Assembly (NCBI RefSeq): GCF_018336155.1
Contig: NZ_JAGYHF010000004.1
Span: 434,001-498,000, forward strand
DNA length: 64,000 bases
DNA from: Pseudomonas rustica
Lineage (GTDB): Bacteria; Pseudomonadota; Gammaproteobacteria; Pseudomonadales; Pseudomonadaceae
Reading direction: 5' to 3'
The position numbers and the translations under genes were made by a program. Below, one piece after another: positions 13,130-23,192 of the stretch (position 1 is the first letter of the stretch; each line of letters starts with the position of its first letter). The notes beneath the pieces were generated by a model. The model made no database searches and was not told the origin of the DNA. It worked only from the letters and a program-made list of their open reading frames with translations.

Positions 13130-14662
13130 ATGATTCTGCCTTGGCTAATCCTGATCCCCTTCATCGGCGGCCTGCTGTGCTGGATGGGTGAGCGCTTCGG
13201 CGCTACCCTCCCGCGCTGGATTGCGCTGTTGACCATGACCCTGGAACTCGCCCTCGGCCTCTGGCTGTGGGCCCACGGTGACTATTCATTTGCCCCGGCG
13301 CCTGGCGCCGATCCGACCTGGGCGCTTGAGTTCAAGCACATCTGGATCGCGCGTTTCGGCATCAGCGTGCACCTGGCCCTCGACGGCCTGTCGCTGTTGA
13401 TGATCCTGCTGACCGGTCTGCTGGGTATCCTCTCGGTACTCTGCTCGTGGAAAGAGATTCAACGTCACGTTGGCTTCTTCCACCTGAACCTGATGTGGAT
13501 CCTGGGCGGCGTTGTCGGCGTGTTCCTCGCCCTCGACCTGTTCATGTTCTTCTTCTTCTGGGAAATGATGCTGGTGCCGATGTACTTCCTCATCGCGCTC
13601 TGGGGTCACAGTTCTTCGGACGGCAAGAAAACCCGGATCTACGCGGCGACCAAGTTCTTCATCTTCACTCAGGCGTCCGGCCTGATCATGCTGGTGGCGA
13701 TCCTCGGTCTGGTGCTGGTCAACTTCAACAACACTGGCGTGATTACCTTCAACTACGCCGACCTGTTGAAAACCAAGATGTCGATGACCACCGAGTACAT
13801 CCTGATGCTCGGCTTCTTCATCGCCTTCGCGGTCAAGCTGCCGGTTGTACCGTTCCACTCATGGTTGCCTGATGCTCACGCCCAGGCGCCGACTGCAGGT
13901 TCCGTCGACCTCGCCGGTATCTTGCTGAAAACCGCTGCTTACGGTCTGCTGCGTTTCGCCCTGCCGCTGTTCCCGAATGCTTCGGCCGAGTTTGCGCCGA
14001 TCGCCATGACCCTCGGTCTGATCGGGATCTTCTACGGCGCGTTCCTCGCGTTCGCACAAACCGACATCAAGCGTCTGATCGCCTTCTCGTCCGTTTCCCA
14101 CATGGGTTTCGTGTTGATCGGCATCTACTCCGGCAGCCAACTGGCCCTGCAAGGTGCAGTGATCCAGATGCTCGCGCACGGTGTGTCGGCGGCGGCACTG
14201 TTTATCCTCAGCGGTCAGTTGTACGAGCGTCTGCACACTCGTGACATGCGTGAGATGGGCGGTGTGTGGTCGCGTATCGCTTACCTGCCGGCAATCAGCC
14301 TGTTCTTTGCAGCCGCGTCCTTGGGTCTGCCGGGTACCGGTAACTTTGTCGGTGAGTTCCTGATCCTGATCGGCTCTTTCGCGAGCTGGCCGTGGATCAC
14401 TGCGATTGCCACTTCCGGTCTGGTGTTCGGTTCGGTCTACTCGCTGATCATGATCCACCGTGCCTACTTCGGCCCGGCGAAATCGGATTCGATCCTGCAC
14501 GGTATGGACGCTCGCGAACTGATCATGGTGCTAGGCCTTGCGGTGTTGCTGATCTACATCGGCGTCTACCCGCAACCGTTCCTCGACACTTCTGCCGCCA
14601 CGATGCATGGCGTTCAGCAGTGGCTCGGCACCGCCTTCACTCAACTCGCTTCGGCCCGGTAA
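13130..14662 (+). CDS. nuoM: NADH-quinone oxidoreductase subunit M (NuoM)
   Basis: This is the second antiporter-like proton-pumping subunit, 510 residues and 14 predicted helices. It shows [20 protein letters not shown] with the conserved glutamate, [20 protein letters not shown], and the [18 protein letters not shown] helix. It sits between NuoL and NuoN in the membrane arm, and the gene is 7 bp ahead of nuoN. Confidence 0.97.
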   Translation: MILPWLILIPFIGGLLCWMGERFGATLPRWIALLTMTLELALGLWLWAHGDYSFAPAPGADPTWALEFKHIWIARFGISVHLALDGLSLLMILLTGLLGILSVLCSWKEIQRHVGFFHLNLMWILGGVVGVFLALDLFMFFFFWEMMLVPMYFLIALWGHSSSDGKKTRIYAATKFFIFTQASGLIMLVAILGLVLVNFNNTGVITFNYADLLKTKMSMTTEYILMLGFFIAFAVKLPVVPFHSWLPDAHAQAPTAGSVDLAGILLKTAAYGLLRFALPLFPNASAEFAPIAMTLGLIGIFYGAFLAFAQTDIKRLIAFSSVSHMGFVLIGIYSGSQLALQGAVIQMLAHGVSAAALFILSGQLYERLHTRDMREMGGVWSRIAYLPAISLFFAAASLGLPGTGNFVGEFLILIGSFASWPWITAIATSGLVFGSVYSLIMIHRAYFGPAKSDSILHGMDARELIMVLGLAVLLIYIGVYPQPFLDTSAATMHGVQQWLGTAFTQLASAR

Positions 14663-14669
14663 GAGCGCT

Positions 14670-16133
14670 ATGGAATTCACGATTCAACACTTTATTGCGC
14701 TTGCGCCACTGTTGATCACCAGCCTCACCATTATCGTGGTGATGCTGGCAATCGCCTGGCGCCGCAACCACTCGCAGACCTTCCTGATCTCGGTCGCCGG
14801 TCTGAACCTGGCCCTGTTGTCGATCCTGCCAGCCCTGAAAGTCGCGCCTCTGGCCGTGACCCCATTGCTGCAGATCGACTCGTTTGCCTGCCTGTACATG
14901 GCGCTGATCCTGGTCGCCACCCTCGCCTGCGTCACCCTCGCCCACGCTTATCTGGGCGATGGCGGTTCGGGTTACCCGGGCAACCGTGAAGAACTGTACT
15001 TGCTGATCCTGATGGCCGCCGCCGGTGGTCTGGTTCTGGTCAGCGCGCAGCACCTGGCCGGTTTGTTCATCGGTCTGGAACTGCTCTCGGTACCGGTTTA
15101 CGGTCTGGTGGCTTACGCCTTCTTCAACAAGCGTTCGCTGGAAGCCGGCATCAAATACATGGTGCTGTCGGCGGCCGGTTCCGCGTTCCTGTTGTTCGGT
15201 ATGGCCCTGCTCTACGCTGACGCTGGTTCCCTGAGCTTCACCGGTATCGGCCAGGCACTGGCCGCGACAGGTCTGCCTAGCCCGCTGGCACAACTGGGCC
15301 TGGGCATGATGCTGATCGGTCTGGCGTTCAAGCTGTCGCTGGTGCCGTTCCACCTGTGGACGCCGGACGTCTACGAAGGTGCTCCGGCGCCGGTGGCCGC
15401 GTTCCTTGCGACTGCGTCGAAGGTTGCAGTGTTTGCGGTGATGGTGCGTCTGTTCCAGATCTCCCCTGCTGCCAGCAGTGGCGTACTGAGCGACGTGCTG
15501 ACCGTGATCGCCATCGCCTCGATCCTGTTCGGTAACCTGCTGGCCCTGACCCAGAGCAACCTCAAGCGTCTGCTCGGTTACTCCTCCATCGCGCACTTCG
15601 GCTACCTGCTGATCGCACTGGTGGCGAGCAAGGGTCTGGCGGTGGAAGCCATTGGCGTGTACCTGGTCACCTACGTGATCACCAGCCTCGGCGCCTTCGG
15701 CGTGATCACCCTGATGTCCTCGCCGTACAACGGCCGTGACGCGGATGCCCTGTACGAATACCGCGGCCTGTTCTGGCGCCGTCCGTACCTGACCGCCGTG
15801 CTGACCGTGATGATGCTGTCGCTGGCCGGTATCCCGCTGACCGCTGGCTTCATCGGCAAGTTCTACATCATCGCCACCGGTGTTGAAGCCCACCAATGGT
15901 GGCTGGTCGGTTCGCTGGTTCTGGGCAGCGCCATCGGCGTCTTCTACTACCTGCGCGTGATGGTCACCCTGTACCTGATCGAACCAAACCTGCGTCGCCA
16001 CGACGCCCAACTGCACTGGGAACAAAAGGCAGGCGGCGTGATGCTGCTGGCCATCGCCCTGGTCGCATTCTTCCTGGGTGTGTACCCGCAGCCATTGCTG
16101 ACACTGGTTCAGCAGGCGGGGCTGGCGGGCTGA
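14670..16133 (+). CDS. nuoN: NADH-quinone oxidoreductase subunit N (NuoN)
   Basis: This is the third antiporter-like subunit, 487 residues. It shows [16 protein letters not shown] with the functional glutamate, [20 protein letters not shown], and [14 protein letters not shown]. The frame is open 63 bp further upstream into nuoM, but the ATG at 14670 right after the nuoM stop, with AAGAG just ahead, gives the usual start [11 protein letters not shown]. It is the last gene of the operon and is followed by an intrinsic terminator. Confidence 0.97.
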   Translation: MEFTIQHFIALAPLLITSLTIIVVMLAIAWRRNHSQTFLISVAGLNLALLSILPALKVAPLAVTPLLQIDSFACLYMALILVATLACVTLAHAYLGDGGSGYPGNREELYLLILMAAAGGLVLVSAQHLAGLFIGLELLSVPVYGLVAYAFFNKRSLEAGIKYMVLSAAGSAFLLFGMALLYADAGSLSFTGIGQALAATGLPSPLAQLGLGMMLIGLAFKLSLVPFHLWTPDVYEGAPAPVAAFLATASKVAVFAVMVRLFQISPAASSGVLSDVLTVIAIASILFGNLLALTQSNLKRLLGYSSIAHFGYLLIALVASKGLAVEAIGVYLVTYVITSLGAFGVITLMSSPYNGRDADALYEYRGLFWRRPYLTAVLTVMMLSLAGIPLTAGFIGKFYIIATGVEAHQWWLVGSLVLGSAIGVFYYLRVMVTLYLIEPNLRRHDAQLHWEQKAGGVMLLAIALVAFFLGVYPQPLLTLVQQAGLAG

Positions 16134-16161
16134 TTGCTCCGTCGCTTTTAGCTACAAATAG

Positions 16162-16190
16162 AAACGGCACCTTCGGGTGCCGTTTTTGTT
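16162..16190 (+). terminator. Intrinsic terminator of the nuo operon
   Basis: AACGGCACC, a short TTCG-containing loop and GGTGCCGTTTTTG form a strong stem followed by a T-run, 28 bp after the nuoN stop. It is the only clear terminator in the first 16 kb, consistent with one long nuo transcript. Confidence 0.9.
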
Positions 16191-16206
16191 TTTGTGGGAT
16201 TTAACG

Positions 16207-16290
16207 TCAAAAAGATCGCAGCCTTCGGCAGCTCCTACATTGGGATGGTATGTGGTCTGTAGGAGCTGCGGAAGGCTGCGATCTTTTGAC
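16207..16290. repeat. REPIN, GATCGCAGCC family
   Basis: Two inverted copies of a second REP type (AAAAGATCGCAGCCTTCGGC and its complement) flank a ~20-bp centre just after the nuo terminator. The same family recurs near 18282, 26897, 36077, 44510, 46490 and 47869. Confidence 0.85.
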
Positions 16291-16411
16291 TTACTACGCT
16301 CTCCCCTTTTTTAGGAATTTGCCTGCAAAGCGGTGAGCAATGGCTGACATTCTGCAGAAGGTAATTGCGGTTAAATTTGAGGATCACCTATCAAGTGGAG
16401 ATCCACGAACC

Positions 16412-16597
16412 ATGAAGCGGGATATTTTTTCAGAGTTGATGGATGGCATTGGTGCGATAGCCAGAGAACGCCAAGGCAAAATCACATTGAAGAAGACGCG
16501 TGTAAAACGGATCGGCGACACGAAGGGCAAACTCATACTTCCCGCCGAAACTGATGCCTCTCTATCACACGGTTTGCTGGATACCTTCGAACGATAA
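16412..16597 (+). CDS. Small chimeric antitoxin-like ORF
   Basis: This is a 61-residue ORF; the frame extends upstream to 16340, which would give 85 residues. Its first half (MKRDIFSELMDGIGAIARER) looks like the N-terminus of NadS/HigA-type antitoxins but stops before any helix-turn-helix. Its last ~27 residues (GKLILPAETDASLSHGLLDT) match the tail of Phd-type antitoxins, including the one at 36439-36678 in this window (GKLVLPDDFDSPLPDDMLDT). No toxin gene accompanies it. It may be a relic formed by joining two antitoxin ends, or a small protein that keeps only toxin-binding parts. A NadS-like start with GAACC upstream favours 16412. Confidence 0.45.
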   Translation: MKRDIFSELMDGIGAIARERQGKITLKKTRVKRIGDTKGKLILPAETDASLSHGLLDTFER

Positions 16598-16630
16598 AAA
16601 GCCAAACCTGCTCTCATGTGATCGATCAGA

Positions 16631-16663
16631 CCACTGTGGGAGCAAGCTCGCTCCCACAGGTTT
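16631..16663. repeat. Single compact REP hairpin
   Basis: The sequence ctgtgggagcaagctcgctc continues into cacag to give a self-complementary hairpin of the GTGGGAGC REP family, between the small ORF and the porin gene. No other gene or signal is evident in 16664-16843. Confidence 0.75.
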
Positions 16664-16843
16664 GTGTGGCGTTCACTCAATCCAAATAACCACATGACGA
16701 AATTGTAATTCCCTCATCACCTTGGCGTTATCCGCAGCTTGCAACGATGTCACCCGGCGACCATGCCGGCGGGCCCTCGCCCGTCGAACAATAAAACTCA
16801 CGCCGAAGCACGTTCCCGTTCTGCCGAACTCCAGGAGTGACTG

Positions 16844-18169
16844 ATGCTTAACCCTACAAAAATATCGATGGCCGCTTTAACGGTGGCGATCAGCGCCGCA
16901 CCGTCCATGGTAGTGGCGGAGGAAAAAGCCGAAGGCTTTATCGAAGGCAGCAGCCTCACCGCCCTCAACCGCAATTACTACTTCAATCGTGATCACCGCA
17001 ACGGCCAGTCCAGCCCTACCGGCAATGGCTATTCCGAAGCCTGGGCGCACGCAGTAATCAGCAAGTTCGAATCCGGATTCACTCAAGGCACTGTCGGCTT
17101 CGGTGTTGATGCGTTTGCCATGATCGGCCTGAAACTCGACACCGGTGACGGCCGTAACGGCGCTCGTAGCTCCTTCGATGTGTTGCCGGTCAACAGCGAT
17201 GGCCAGGCGCAGGACGAGTACACCAAATTCGGCGGCGCCGCCAAAGTGCGCGCGTTCGATACGATCGTACGGGTCGGCGATGTGTTCCCTGCCACCCCGG
17301 TGGTCGCCGCTGGTGACTCGCGATTGCTGCCCGAGAGCTTCAAAGGCGTGACAGCCATCAACACCAGTATCGAAGGCCTGTCGGTACAGGGCGGTCGACT
17401 GCATGCAATGAGCCAACCGACCTCCAGCGACCTCAACGATAACTTCGCCACCTTCTACGCCGGCCCGGTCAATTCCCCGTGGATCGCCTACGGCGGCGGC
17501 GATTACGCGTTGAACAAAAACCTCACGTTCAGCCTGTATTCCAGCCGTCTCAAGGACGCCTGGAATCAGTACTACGCCGGCACCGCATGGACGTATCCAT
17601 TGGCAGATGACCTGTCATTGTTCGGCGACCTCAACTATTACAAGGCCGTCGACGAGGGCAAACAACTCCTCGGCAAATTCAACAACAACATCTGGAGCGG
17701 CCGCGTCGGCGTCAAACTCGGCGCCCACTCTGTCGCCCTCTCCCACCAGCGCAACAACGGCAACGATGACTTCGATTACCTGCGTCAGTCCGACTCGATC
17801 TTCCTCGACAACTCCATCCAGTACAGCGACTTCAACTCGCCCAAAGAACGTTCCTGGATGGTGCGCTATGACCTCGACATGACCCCGTACGGCGTGCCGG
17901 GTCTGTCGTTCATGACCCGTTATGGTCGCGGCACCGATGCTGATTATTCCAACGCCAACACTGTGTACATGCGCCGCGACGCGGAGGGTAATCCGCTTAC
18001 CGATCAGAAGCGCTGGGAGCGCGATGTTGAAGTCAAATACGTGGTGCAAAGCGGCTCGATGAAAGACCTGTCACTGCGTTTGCGTCAGGCCACGACCCGC
18101 GCCACAGCGTTCGAGTCCGATCTGGAAGAAGTGCGGGTGATCGTCGAATACCCACTGGCGATTCTCTGA
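16844..18169 (+). CDS. OprD-family outer-membrane porin
   Basis: This protein of 441 residues has a signal peptide (cleavage expected after MVVA, about residue 25) and the OprD family features: EGSSLTALNRNYYFNRD, WAHAVISKFESGFTQGTVGFGVDAFAMIGLKLD, and the closing strand LEEVRVIVEYPLAIL ending in the hydrophobic residue typical of outer-membrane barrels. OprD/Occ porins are 18-strand channels for specific small carboxylates or amino acids; the substrate cannot be told from sequence. CCAGGAG precedes the ATG. It is monocistronic with its own terminator and has no linked catabolic genes. Confidence 0.9.
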   Translation: MLNPTKISMAALTVAISAAPSMVVAEEKAEGFIEGSSLTALNRNYYFNRDHRNGQSSPTGNGYSEAWAHAVISKFESGFTQGTVGFGVDAFAMIGLKLDTGDGRNGARSSFDVLPVNSDGQAQDEYTKFGGAAKVRAFDTIVRVGDVFPATPVVAAGDSRLLPESFKGVTAINTSIEGLSVQGGRLHAMSQPTSSDLNDNFATFYAGPVNSPWIAYGGGDYALNKNLTFSLYSSRLKDAWNQYYAGTAWTYPLADDLSLFGDLNYYKAVDEGKQLLGKFNNNIWSGRVGVKLGAHSVALSHQRNNGNDDFDYLRQSDSIFLDNSIQYSDFNSPKERSWMVRYDLDMTPYGVPGLSFMTRYGRGTDADYSNANTVYMRRDAEGNPLTDQKRWERDVEVKYVVQSGSMKDLSLRLRQATTRATAFESDLEEVRVIVEYPLAIL

Positions 18170-18230
18170 GTTTCATGAGCGATCAGATTCACCTTTAGAA
18201 GCTCCTTGCTCCTTTGGAAAGAGGTGAATT

Positions 18231-18260
18231 TTTTGGCGTCCTTCGGGGCGCCTTTTTTTA
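18231..18260 (+). terminator. Intrinsic terminator after the porin gene
   Basis: The stem GGCGTCC/GGGCGCC (one G-U pair) with a TTCG loop is followed by a run of seven T, 62 bp after the porin stop. Confidence 0.85.
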
Positions 18261-18281
18261 TTCTGTGAAACACGAAAAACC

Positions 18282-18361
18282 TGTAGGAGCTGCCGAAGGC
18301 TGCGATCTTTTGATCTTGAAAGACACAACCAAAAGATCGCAGCCTGCGGCAGCTCCTACAA
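18282..18361. repeat. REPIN, GATCGCAGCC family
   Basis: Head-to-head copies (TGTAGGAGCTGCCGAAGGCT and the complementary arm ending in CAGCTCCTACA) surround a short AT-rich centre, between the porin terminator and the Tc-toxin promoter region. Confidence 0.85.
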
Positions 18362-18420
18362 GTTTTGGCGATAGATCGGTTATCTGTTGAGCGAATTTGA
18401 TCTAAGAAAACTGCACCACC

Positions 18421-18436
18421 CTGTCAGGTCTGACAG
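18421..18436. promoter_or_regulatory. Long palindrome upstream of the TcB-TcC operon
   Basis: CTGTCAGGTCTGACAG has perfect 7-bp inverted arms around a 2-bp centre. It lies about 100 bp upstream of the leader ORF and 150 bp upstream of TcB. The same palindrome, with A for G in the centre, precedes both Ig-domain genes (48195 and 51269). Size and symmetry suit an operator for a dimeric regulator; I do not know which. Confidence 0.6.
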
Positions 18437-18519
18437 GTTACACCGCCAGTCTTTACCGCTAGCGTTAACCCGCCGGGCATCCTATCGATGCCACCCATCT
18501 GGCAGGGAGATTCACTGAT

Positions 18520-18588
18520 ATGGCCGTCGCCACCTCCATCATCGCTTACATACGTTTCACGGCCAGACGCAACGGCGGTTCGCTATGA
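18520..18588 (+). CDS. 22-codon leader ORF overlapping the TcB start
   Basis: ATG at 18520 opens a 22-residue ORF (MAVATSIIAYIRFTARRNGG plus two residues) whose stop TGA overlaps the TcB ATG in an ATGA arrangement. An AGGGAG sequence lies about 10 nt before its ATG, whereas the TcB ATG has no recognisable ribosome binding site. This suggests that ribosomes finishing the leader restart on TcB, so the leader may set toxin translation. The peptide itself shows no recognised motif, and it could be a chance ORF. Confidence 0.5.
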   Translation: MAVATSIIAYIRFTARRNGGSL

Positions 18589-21500
18589 GTGAGCAACCGC
18601 AGCAACAGTCAACGATGCAGATCAACACTCCCTCCCTGCCCAAAATGGGCGGAGCCATTCAAAGCATCGGCAAGGGTTGGGGCGGCGTCGGCACCACCGG
18701 CGCGGCATCGCTTGAATTGCCCCTGCCGATTTCCCCCGGCCGTGGTTTTGCCCCGGCGCTGGGGCTGGGTTACAGCAGTGATGTCGGCAACAGCCCGTTC
18801 GGCATCGGCTGGCACCTGACGGCCAACGCCATCACCTTGCGCACAACCAAGGGTGTTCCGGCCTACACCGGCAACGATATTGTCACCGGCCCCGGCGGCG
18901 ATATGTGGATGCCCGAGCGCAGTGACGGCGACGGCAGCGTCATCTCCAGAAACGTCATGCGCTACATCGGCATCGATCTGGGCGTACAGCATAAGGTGGT
19001 GCGCTATTGGCCGAGAGTTGAAGGGGCTTTCAGCCTCATCGAGCACTGGTCAACCGCCACCGACGCCAGCGGGTTCTGGCTGATTCACGGTGCCGATGGC
19101 AGCCTGCATATCTACGGCAAAACTCCCGACTCACGCCGAGCCGACCCGGCCGATCCATTGCGCGTGGGCGCGTGGATGATCGACGAAAGCCTTAACCCTC
19201 GCGGCGAGCACCTCGTCTACCAATACAAAGCGGAAACTGACGCCCCCGCCCCGCCGCAACTGCGCGACTACCGTGCGCAGCGCTACCTCAAGTGCGTGTA
19301 TTACGGCAACGCCAAGGCCCATCCGCACCTGTACGCTTGGGTCACCGACAGCTGGAAAGCCGAGCAATGGCACTTCCATTTACTGTTCGATTACGGCGAA
19401 CGCAGCACTACCCTGGAAACCGCCCCCACCTACGCAGAAACACAGCCGTGGCCCGTACGCAGCGATCCCTTCTGGAATTACAGCTACGGCTTTGAACTGG
19501 GCACCCAGCGCCTGTGCCGGCAAGTGCTGATGTTTCATCACTTCCCCAAAGAACTCGGCGATACGCCCGTGCTGGTGCAGCGCCTGTTGCTCGAGCACCG
19601 GGCCAACCCGCTCGGCTACAACCATCTGACCGCCGCGCACATTCAAGCGTATGACGCACTCGGTCAGGTCGAAAGTCGCCCGCCCATGGAGTTCGGCTAC
19701 AACGCTTGCGAGCTCGACCCCAAACATCCGGGCTGGACACAGTTTCCCGACATGCCCGGACTCAATGACGGCCAGTTCTATCAACTGGTCGACTTGTATG
19801 GCGAAGGCCTGCCGGGGGTGCTGTGTCGTTATGATCAAGCGTGGTATTACCGCGAACCATTGCGCTGCGGCAGTGGCGGCGACGACGTCTGCTACAGCGA
19901 CTGGAAACGGCTGGAAAACATTCCGGTGGCCGACAGCAGCAAAGCGATTCACCAATCGCTGACCGACCTGACGGGCGACGGCAAGCTCGACTGGGTGATC
20001 GCCATGCCCGGTATGCACGGCTTTTTCACCCTTGGCCCGGATCGCGACTGGTCAAACTACGTTCCCTTCAAGGCGTTCCCCAACGAATTCCTGCATTCAA
20101 TGTCACGCCTGACTGATCTGGTCGGCGACGGCCTCAGCGACCTCGCACTGATCGGCACCAACAGCGTGCGTCTGTATGCCAATCGCCGCGAGCACGGGTT
20201 CGCCGACGGCGTCGACGTGCCTCATCGTTATAAATTGCCCGACGGTGACGACGATGAGCTGCCGTCATTGCTGCATACGCAAACCGAAGTGGTCGCGTTC
20301 GCCGACATGCTCGGCAGTGGCCAGCAGCATCTGGTGCGCATTCGCCACAACGAAGTCAAAGTCTGGCCGAATCTGGGGCGCGGGCGCTTCGGCAAAGGTT
20401 TCGTGCTGTGCGCGCTGCCGTTCACCTACACCGAGTTCAATGCGGCACAGGTTCTGTTGGCCGATCTCGACGGCTCCGGCGCGGCGGATCTGATCTACCT
20501 GGAACCCAAGCGTCTGCGTGTGTTCATGAACCACGCCGGTAGTGGATTCGAGCAAAGCAGTGTCGACCTGCCGTGGCCCGAAGGCGTGCTTTACGACCGA
20601 CTTACCCAGGTCAGCACCGCCGACCTGCAAGGGCTGGGTTGCTCAAGCCTGATCGTGACGGTGCCGTACATGGCCCCTCGACACTGGCGCTACGATTTCG
20701 TCAAAGCCAAGCCGTATCTGGTCAACCGCACCTGCAACAACATGGGTTCCAGCAGCGGCGTCACTTACCGCAGTTCGGCGCAGGAATGGCTGGATGAAAA
20801 AAACCAGCAACACGCGGCGGGCATCGGAAACCCGATCTCTCAATTGCCCATGGCGCTGCATGTGGTCAAGCAGCAGACCCAGCACGATGACATCACCGGC
20901 AACACGCTGACGCAGGGTTTCAGTTATCGCGGCGGTTATTACGACCGCTTCGAGCGCGAGTTTCGTGGCTTTCGCCTGCTCATGCAGACCGATACCGAAG
21001 CGACGCAAGCCGAACGCGCAACCGCCGGTTTCACCGCACCGATCCTGAGCAAAACCTGGTTCCACACCGGCGAGGATATCGACCCTTCCCGCGACGGTTA
21101 TTACACGGGCGACCCGTCTGCGGTGGCCCTGCAACCCACGCTGCTACACGATCACGCGGCGCAACCCATCGAGCCACCAGACGAAGACCTCCAGCGCGAA
21201 ATTGCTCGCTGCCTGAGCGGCAGAGTCCTGCGCTCGGAGGTCTACGCCGCAGACGACGATCCCGCCACTGCCGTGCCTTACGCTGTTCAGGAAAGCCGCG
21301 TCGCCGTGCGCGTGTTGCGGCCCAAAGGTGAGCACAATCCTTACGCGGTGGTGCAGCCGCTTGACCTGGAATCGATCAGTTATCAATACGAGCCAGACAT
21401 CGCCGATGACCCGCTATGTCAGCACACACTGAACCTGGAATGGGATGAGTACGGCAGCGTCATTCATGGCTTTACCGTGCACTACGCACGGCGCAAAACC

Positions 21501-23192
21501 TTGAGCGATACACCGCCGTTCAGCGACGAATATCACCAAACCTGGTGGAAGGATGCCCACGACGATGCCCAACAAAAGTGGTACCTGACGCAAACCAAAG
21601 CGCTGCACCTTCACCTGCCAAATCCAGAAGCCTGGCGCCTTGGCCTGCCCTATCAGGCGCGCGGCAACGCACTGGTGCTCGACAAATCGGCACTCACCGC
21701 CGCCAACATCACCCATGAGTATTTTCTGCGACAAAGCGCCGACGACGGCGCGTGGGCGAAACAATCAGTGCTCACAGGCTTGTCGATGCAGCTCTACATG
21801 AACCCCGTCAACAACCTGCCCTTTGCACCCGGCCAAGCGACGTTCGAAGGTTTGCCCGCGCACATAGAAACGGCGGAGCTGGATGCCATCGCCCTTAGCG
21901 CCTACGACAAACTCAAGGACGCCGAGGGCAACATGCCCTTCAACCTGAAAGAAAAACTCGAGTCGCCGGAAGTCGGTTACCACATCATGGATCTGTTCCT
22001 GCCTGAAGTGAAAAACACCCCACCGACCGATCCGGACGATGCAAAAAATTACCTGTGGTCGGTACGTAAAGGCTTCCCCACCTATCACGCGCTGGATGGT
22101 TTTTTTAACATCCAGAAGTATCGCGAAACCCTTAGCCACGGTGAGACCCAGGTCTTTTACGACGACTATTGGTGCCTGACCAATGCCGTCACCCTGCCCG
22201 ATGGCTGCACCACCCGCACGCTCGATGTGGATTACCGCAGCTTTCTGCCGGCCGCTATAGAAGACGCCAACCGCAATATTCAGGAGGCGCGTTACGACGC
22301 ATTAGGCCAAGTGTTGGTCACCAGTTTCCACGGCACGGAATTAGGCCTGCCGGTGGGTTTTGATCGACTGGAAACCTACGTCCCGCCTGCCGACCGCGAC
22401 CCGGCGATCGCCATTGCCGACCCGAAAAAAGCCATCGGCAATTTCGCCAGTGTCGGTTTCAGCGATCCGTTCAGCTGGATGGGGCGCATCTCACGCACCG
22501 CACCGCCCTCCCCTGAATGGCAGGCATGGGCCAGACGTGAAGGATTCATCCTGCCCAGCGGCCACTTCTGCGACAGAGCGCGGCAGCATCTCGCCGACGT
22601 GCACACCCCAGACGCAAACGAAAAAATCCTCAAGCAACAACTCGACGCCACCCAGCGCGAACCGATACACGCCGTTACGATGTTGGCCGACCGCTACCCC
22701 GGTGATCCGGAGATGCAAGTGCGGATCAGCATTGTCTGCTGGGATGGTTTTGGTCGAACGTTGCAAACCAAACAGGAAGTCGAGCCGGGGAAATCGTGGC
22801 AAGTCGACGACAACGGTGAATTGATCCTCGACTCGGACGGCAAGCCTGTAGAAGCCGAGGTGCCACGACGCTGGCGTGTCAGTGAGCCGGTTGAATACAA
22901 CAACAAGGGCGAGACCGTGCGGATCTATCGCCCCTACTTTGCCGATCAGCCGCGCTACATCAATGATCATTCAATGCGCGTGCATGCCTTCCATGATCAG
23001 CAGTTTTACGATGCGGCCGGTCGCCCGACCGAAACCATACTGGCGAAAAACATGCTCCAGGGTATTCCGCCGCAAATGAAGCCGTTACGGCGGGAGACGT
23101 GGTACTGGATCTGGTGCAACGTGGCGTTTGATGAAAACGATCTGTTTGAGCCGCCGCCGGAACAACCGCGCAAGAAGTTTCCATTCATATGA
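18585..23192 (+). CDS. TcB-type insecticidal toxin complex protein
   Basis: This protein of 1535 residues resembles TcB (TcaC/TcdB) components of Photorhabdus-type Tc toxins. Residues about 15-330 form an SpvB-like domain (GWGGVGTTGAASLELPLPIS, GYSSDVGNSPFGIGWHL). Residues about 455-690 carry FG-GAP/VCBS-like propeller repeats (LTDLTGDGKLD, LTDLVGDGLSDLAL, LADLDGSGAADLIYL). The long remainder corresponds to the TcdB middle and C-terminal regions that make the shell. TcB joins TcC into a hollow cocoon that holds the toxic C-terminus of TcC and docks on the TcA pore. There is no signal peptide, as is usual. Its stop overlaps the TcC ATG by 4 bp. No TcA gene is in the window. Confidence 0.92.
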   Translation: MSEQPQQQSTMQINTPSLPKMGGAIQSIGKGWGGVGTTGAASLELPLPISPGRGFAPALGLGYSSDVGNSPFGIGWHLTANAITLRTTKGVPAYTGNDIVTGPGGDMWMPERSDGDGSVISRNVMRYIGIDLGVQHKVVRYWPRVEGAFSLIEHWSTATDASGFWLIHGADGSLHIYGKTPDSRRADPADPLRVGAWMIDESLNPRGEHLVYQYKAETDAPAPPQLRDYRAQRYLKCVYYGNAKAHPHLYAWVTDSWKAEQWHFHLLFDYGERSTTLETAPTYAETQPWPVRSDPFWNYSYGFELGTQRLCRQVLMFHHFPKELGDTPVLVQRLLLEHRANPLGYNHLTAAHIQAYDALGQVESRPPMEFGYNACELDPKHPGWTQFPDMPGLNDGQFYQLVDLYGEGLPGVLCRYDQAWYYREPLRCGSGGDDVCYSDWKRLENIPVADSSKAIHQSLTDLTGDGKLDWVIAMPGMHGFFTLGPDRDWSNYVPFKAFPNEFLHSMSRLTDLVGDGLSDLALIGTNSVRLYANRREHGFADGVDVPHRYKLPDGDDDELPSLLHTQTEVVAFADMLGSGQQHLVRIRHNEVKVWPNLGRGRFGKGFVLCALPFTYTEFNAAQVLLADLDGSGAADLIYLEPKRLRVFMNHAGSGFEQSSVDLPWPEGVLYDRLTQVSTADLQGLGCSSLIVTVPYMAPRHWRYDFVKAKPYLVNRTCNNMGSSSGVTYRSSAQEWLDEKNQQHAAGIGNPISQLPMALHVVKQQTQHDDITGNTLTQGFSYRGGYYDRFEREFRGFRLLMQTDTEATQAERATAGFTAPILSKTWFHTGEDIDPSRDGYYTGDPSAVALQPTLLHDHAAQPIEPPDEDLQREIARCLSGRVLRSEVYAADDDPATAVPYAVQESRVAVRVLRPKGEHNPYAVVQPLDLESISYQYEPDIADDPLCQHTLNLEWDEYGSVIHGFTVHYARRKTLSDTPPFSDEYHQTWWKDAHDDAQQKWYLTQTKALHLHLPNPEAWRLGLPYQARGNALVLDKSALTAANITHEYFLRQSADDGAWAKQSVLTGLSMQLYMNPVNNLPFAPGQATFEGLPAHIETAELDAIALSAYDKLKDAEGNMPFNLKEKLESPEVGYHIMDLFLPEVKNTPPTDPDDAKNYLWSVRKGFPTYHALDGFFNIQKYRETLSHGETQVFYDDYWCLTNAVTLPDGCTTRTLDVDYRSFLPAAIEDANRNIQEARYDALGQVLVTSFHGTELGLPVGFDRLETYVPPADRDPAIAIADPKKAIGNFASVGFSDPFSWMGRISRTAPPSPEWQAWARREGFILPSGHFCDRARQHLADVHTPDANEKILKQQLDATQREPIHAVTMLADRYPGDPEMQVRISIVCWDGFGRTLQTKQEVEPGKSWQVDDNGELILDSDGKPVEAEVPRRWRVSEPVEYNNKGETVRIYRPYFADQPRYINDHSMRVHAFHDQQFYDAAGRPTETILAKNMLQGIPPQMKPLRRETWYWIWCNVAFDENDLFEPPPEQPRKKFPFI

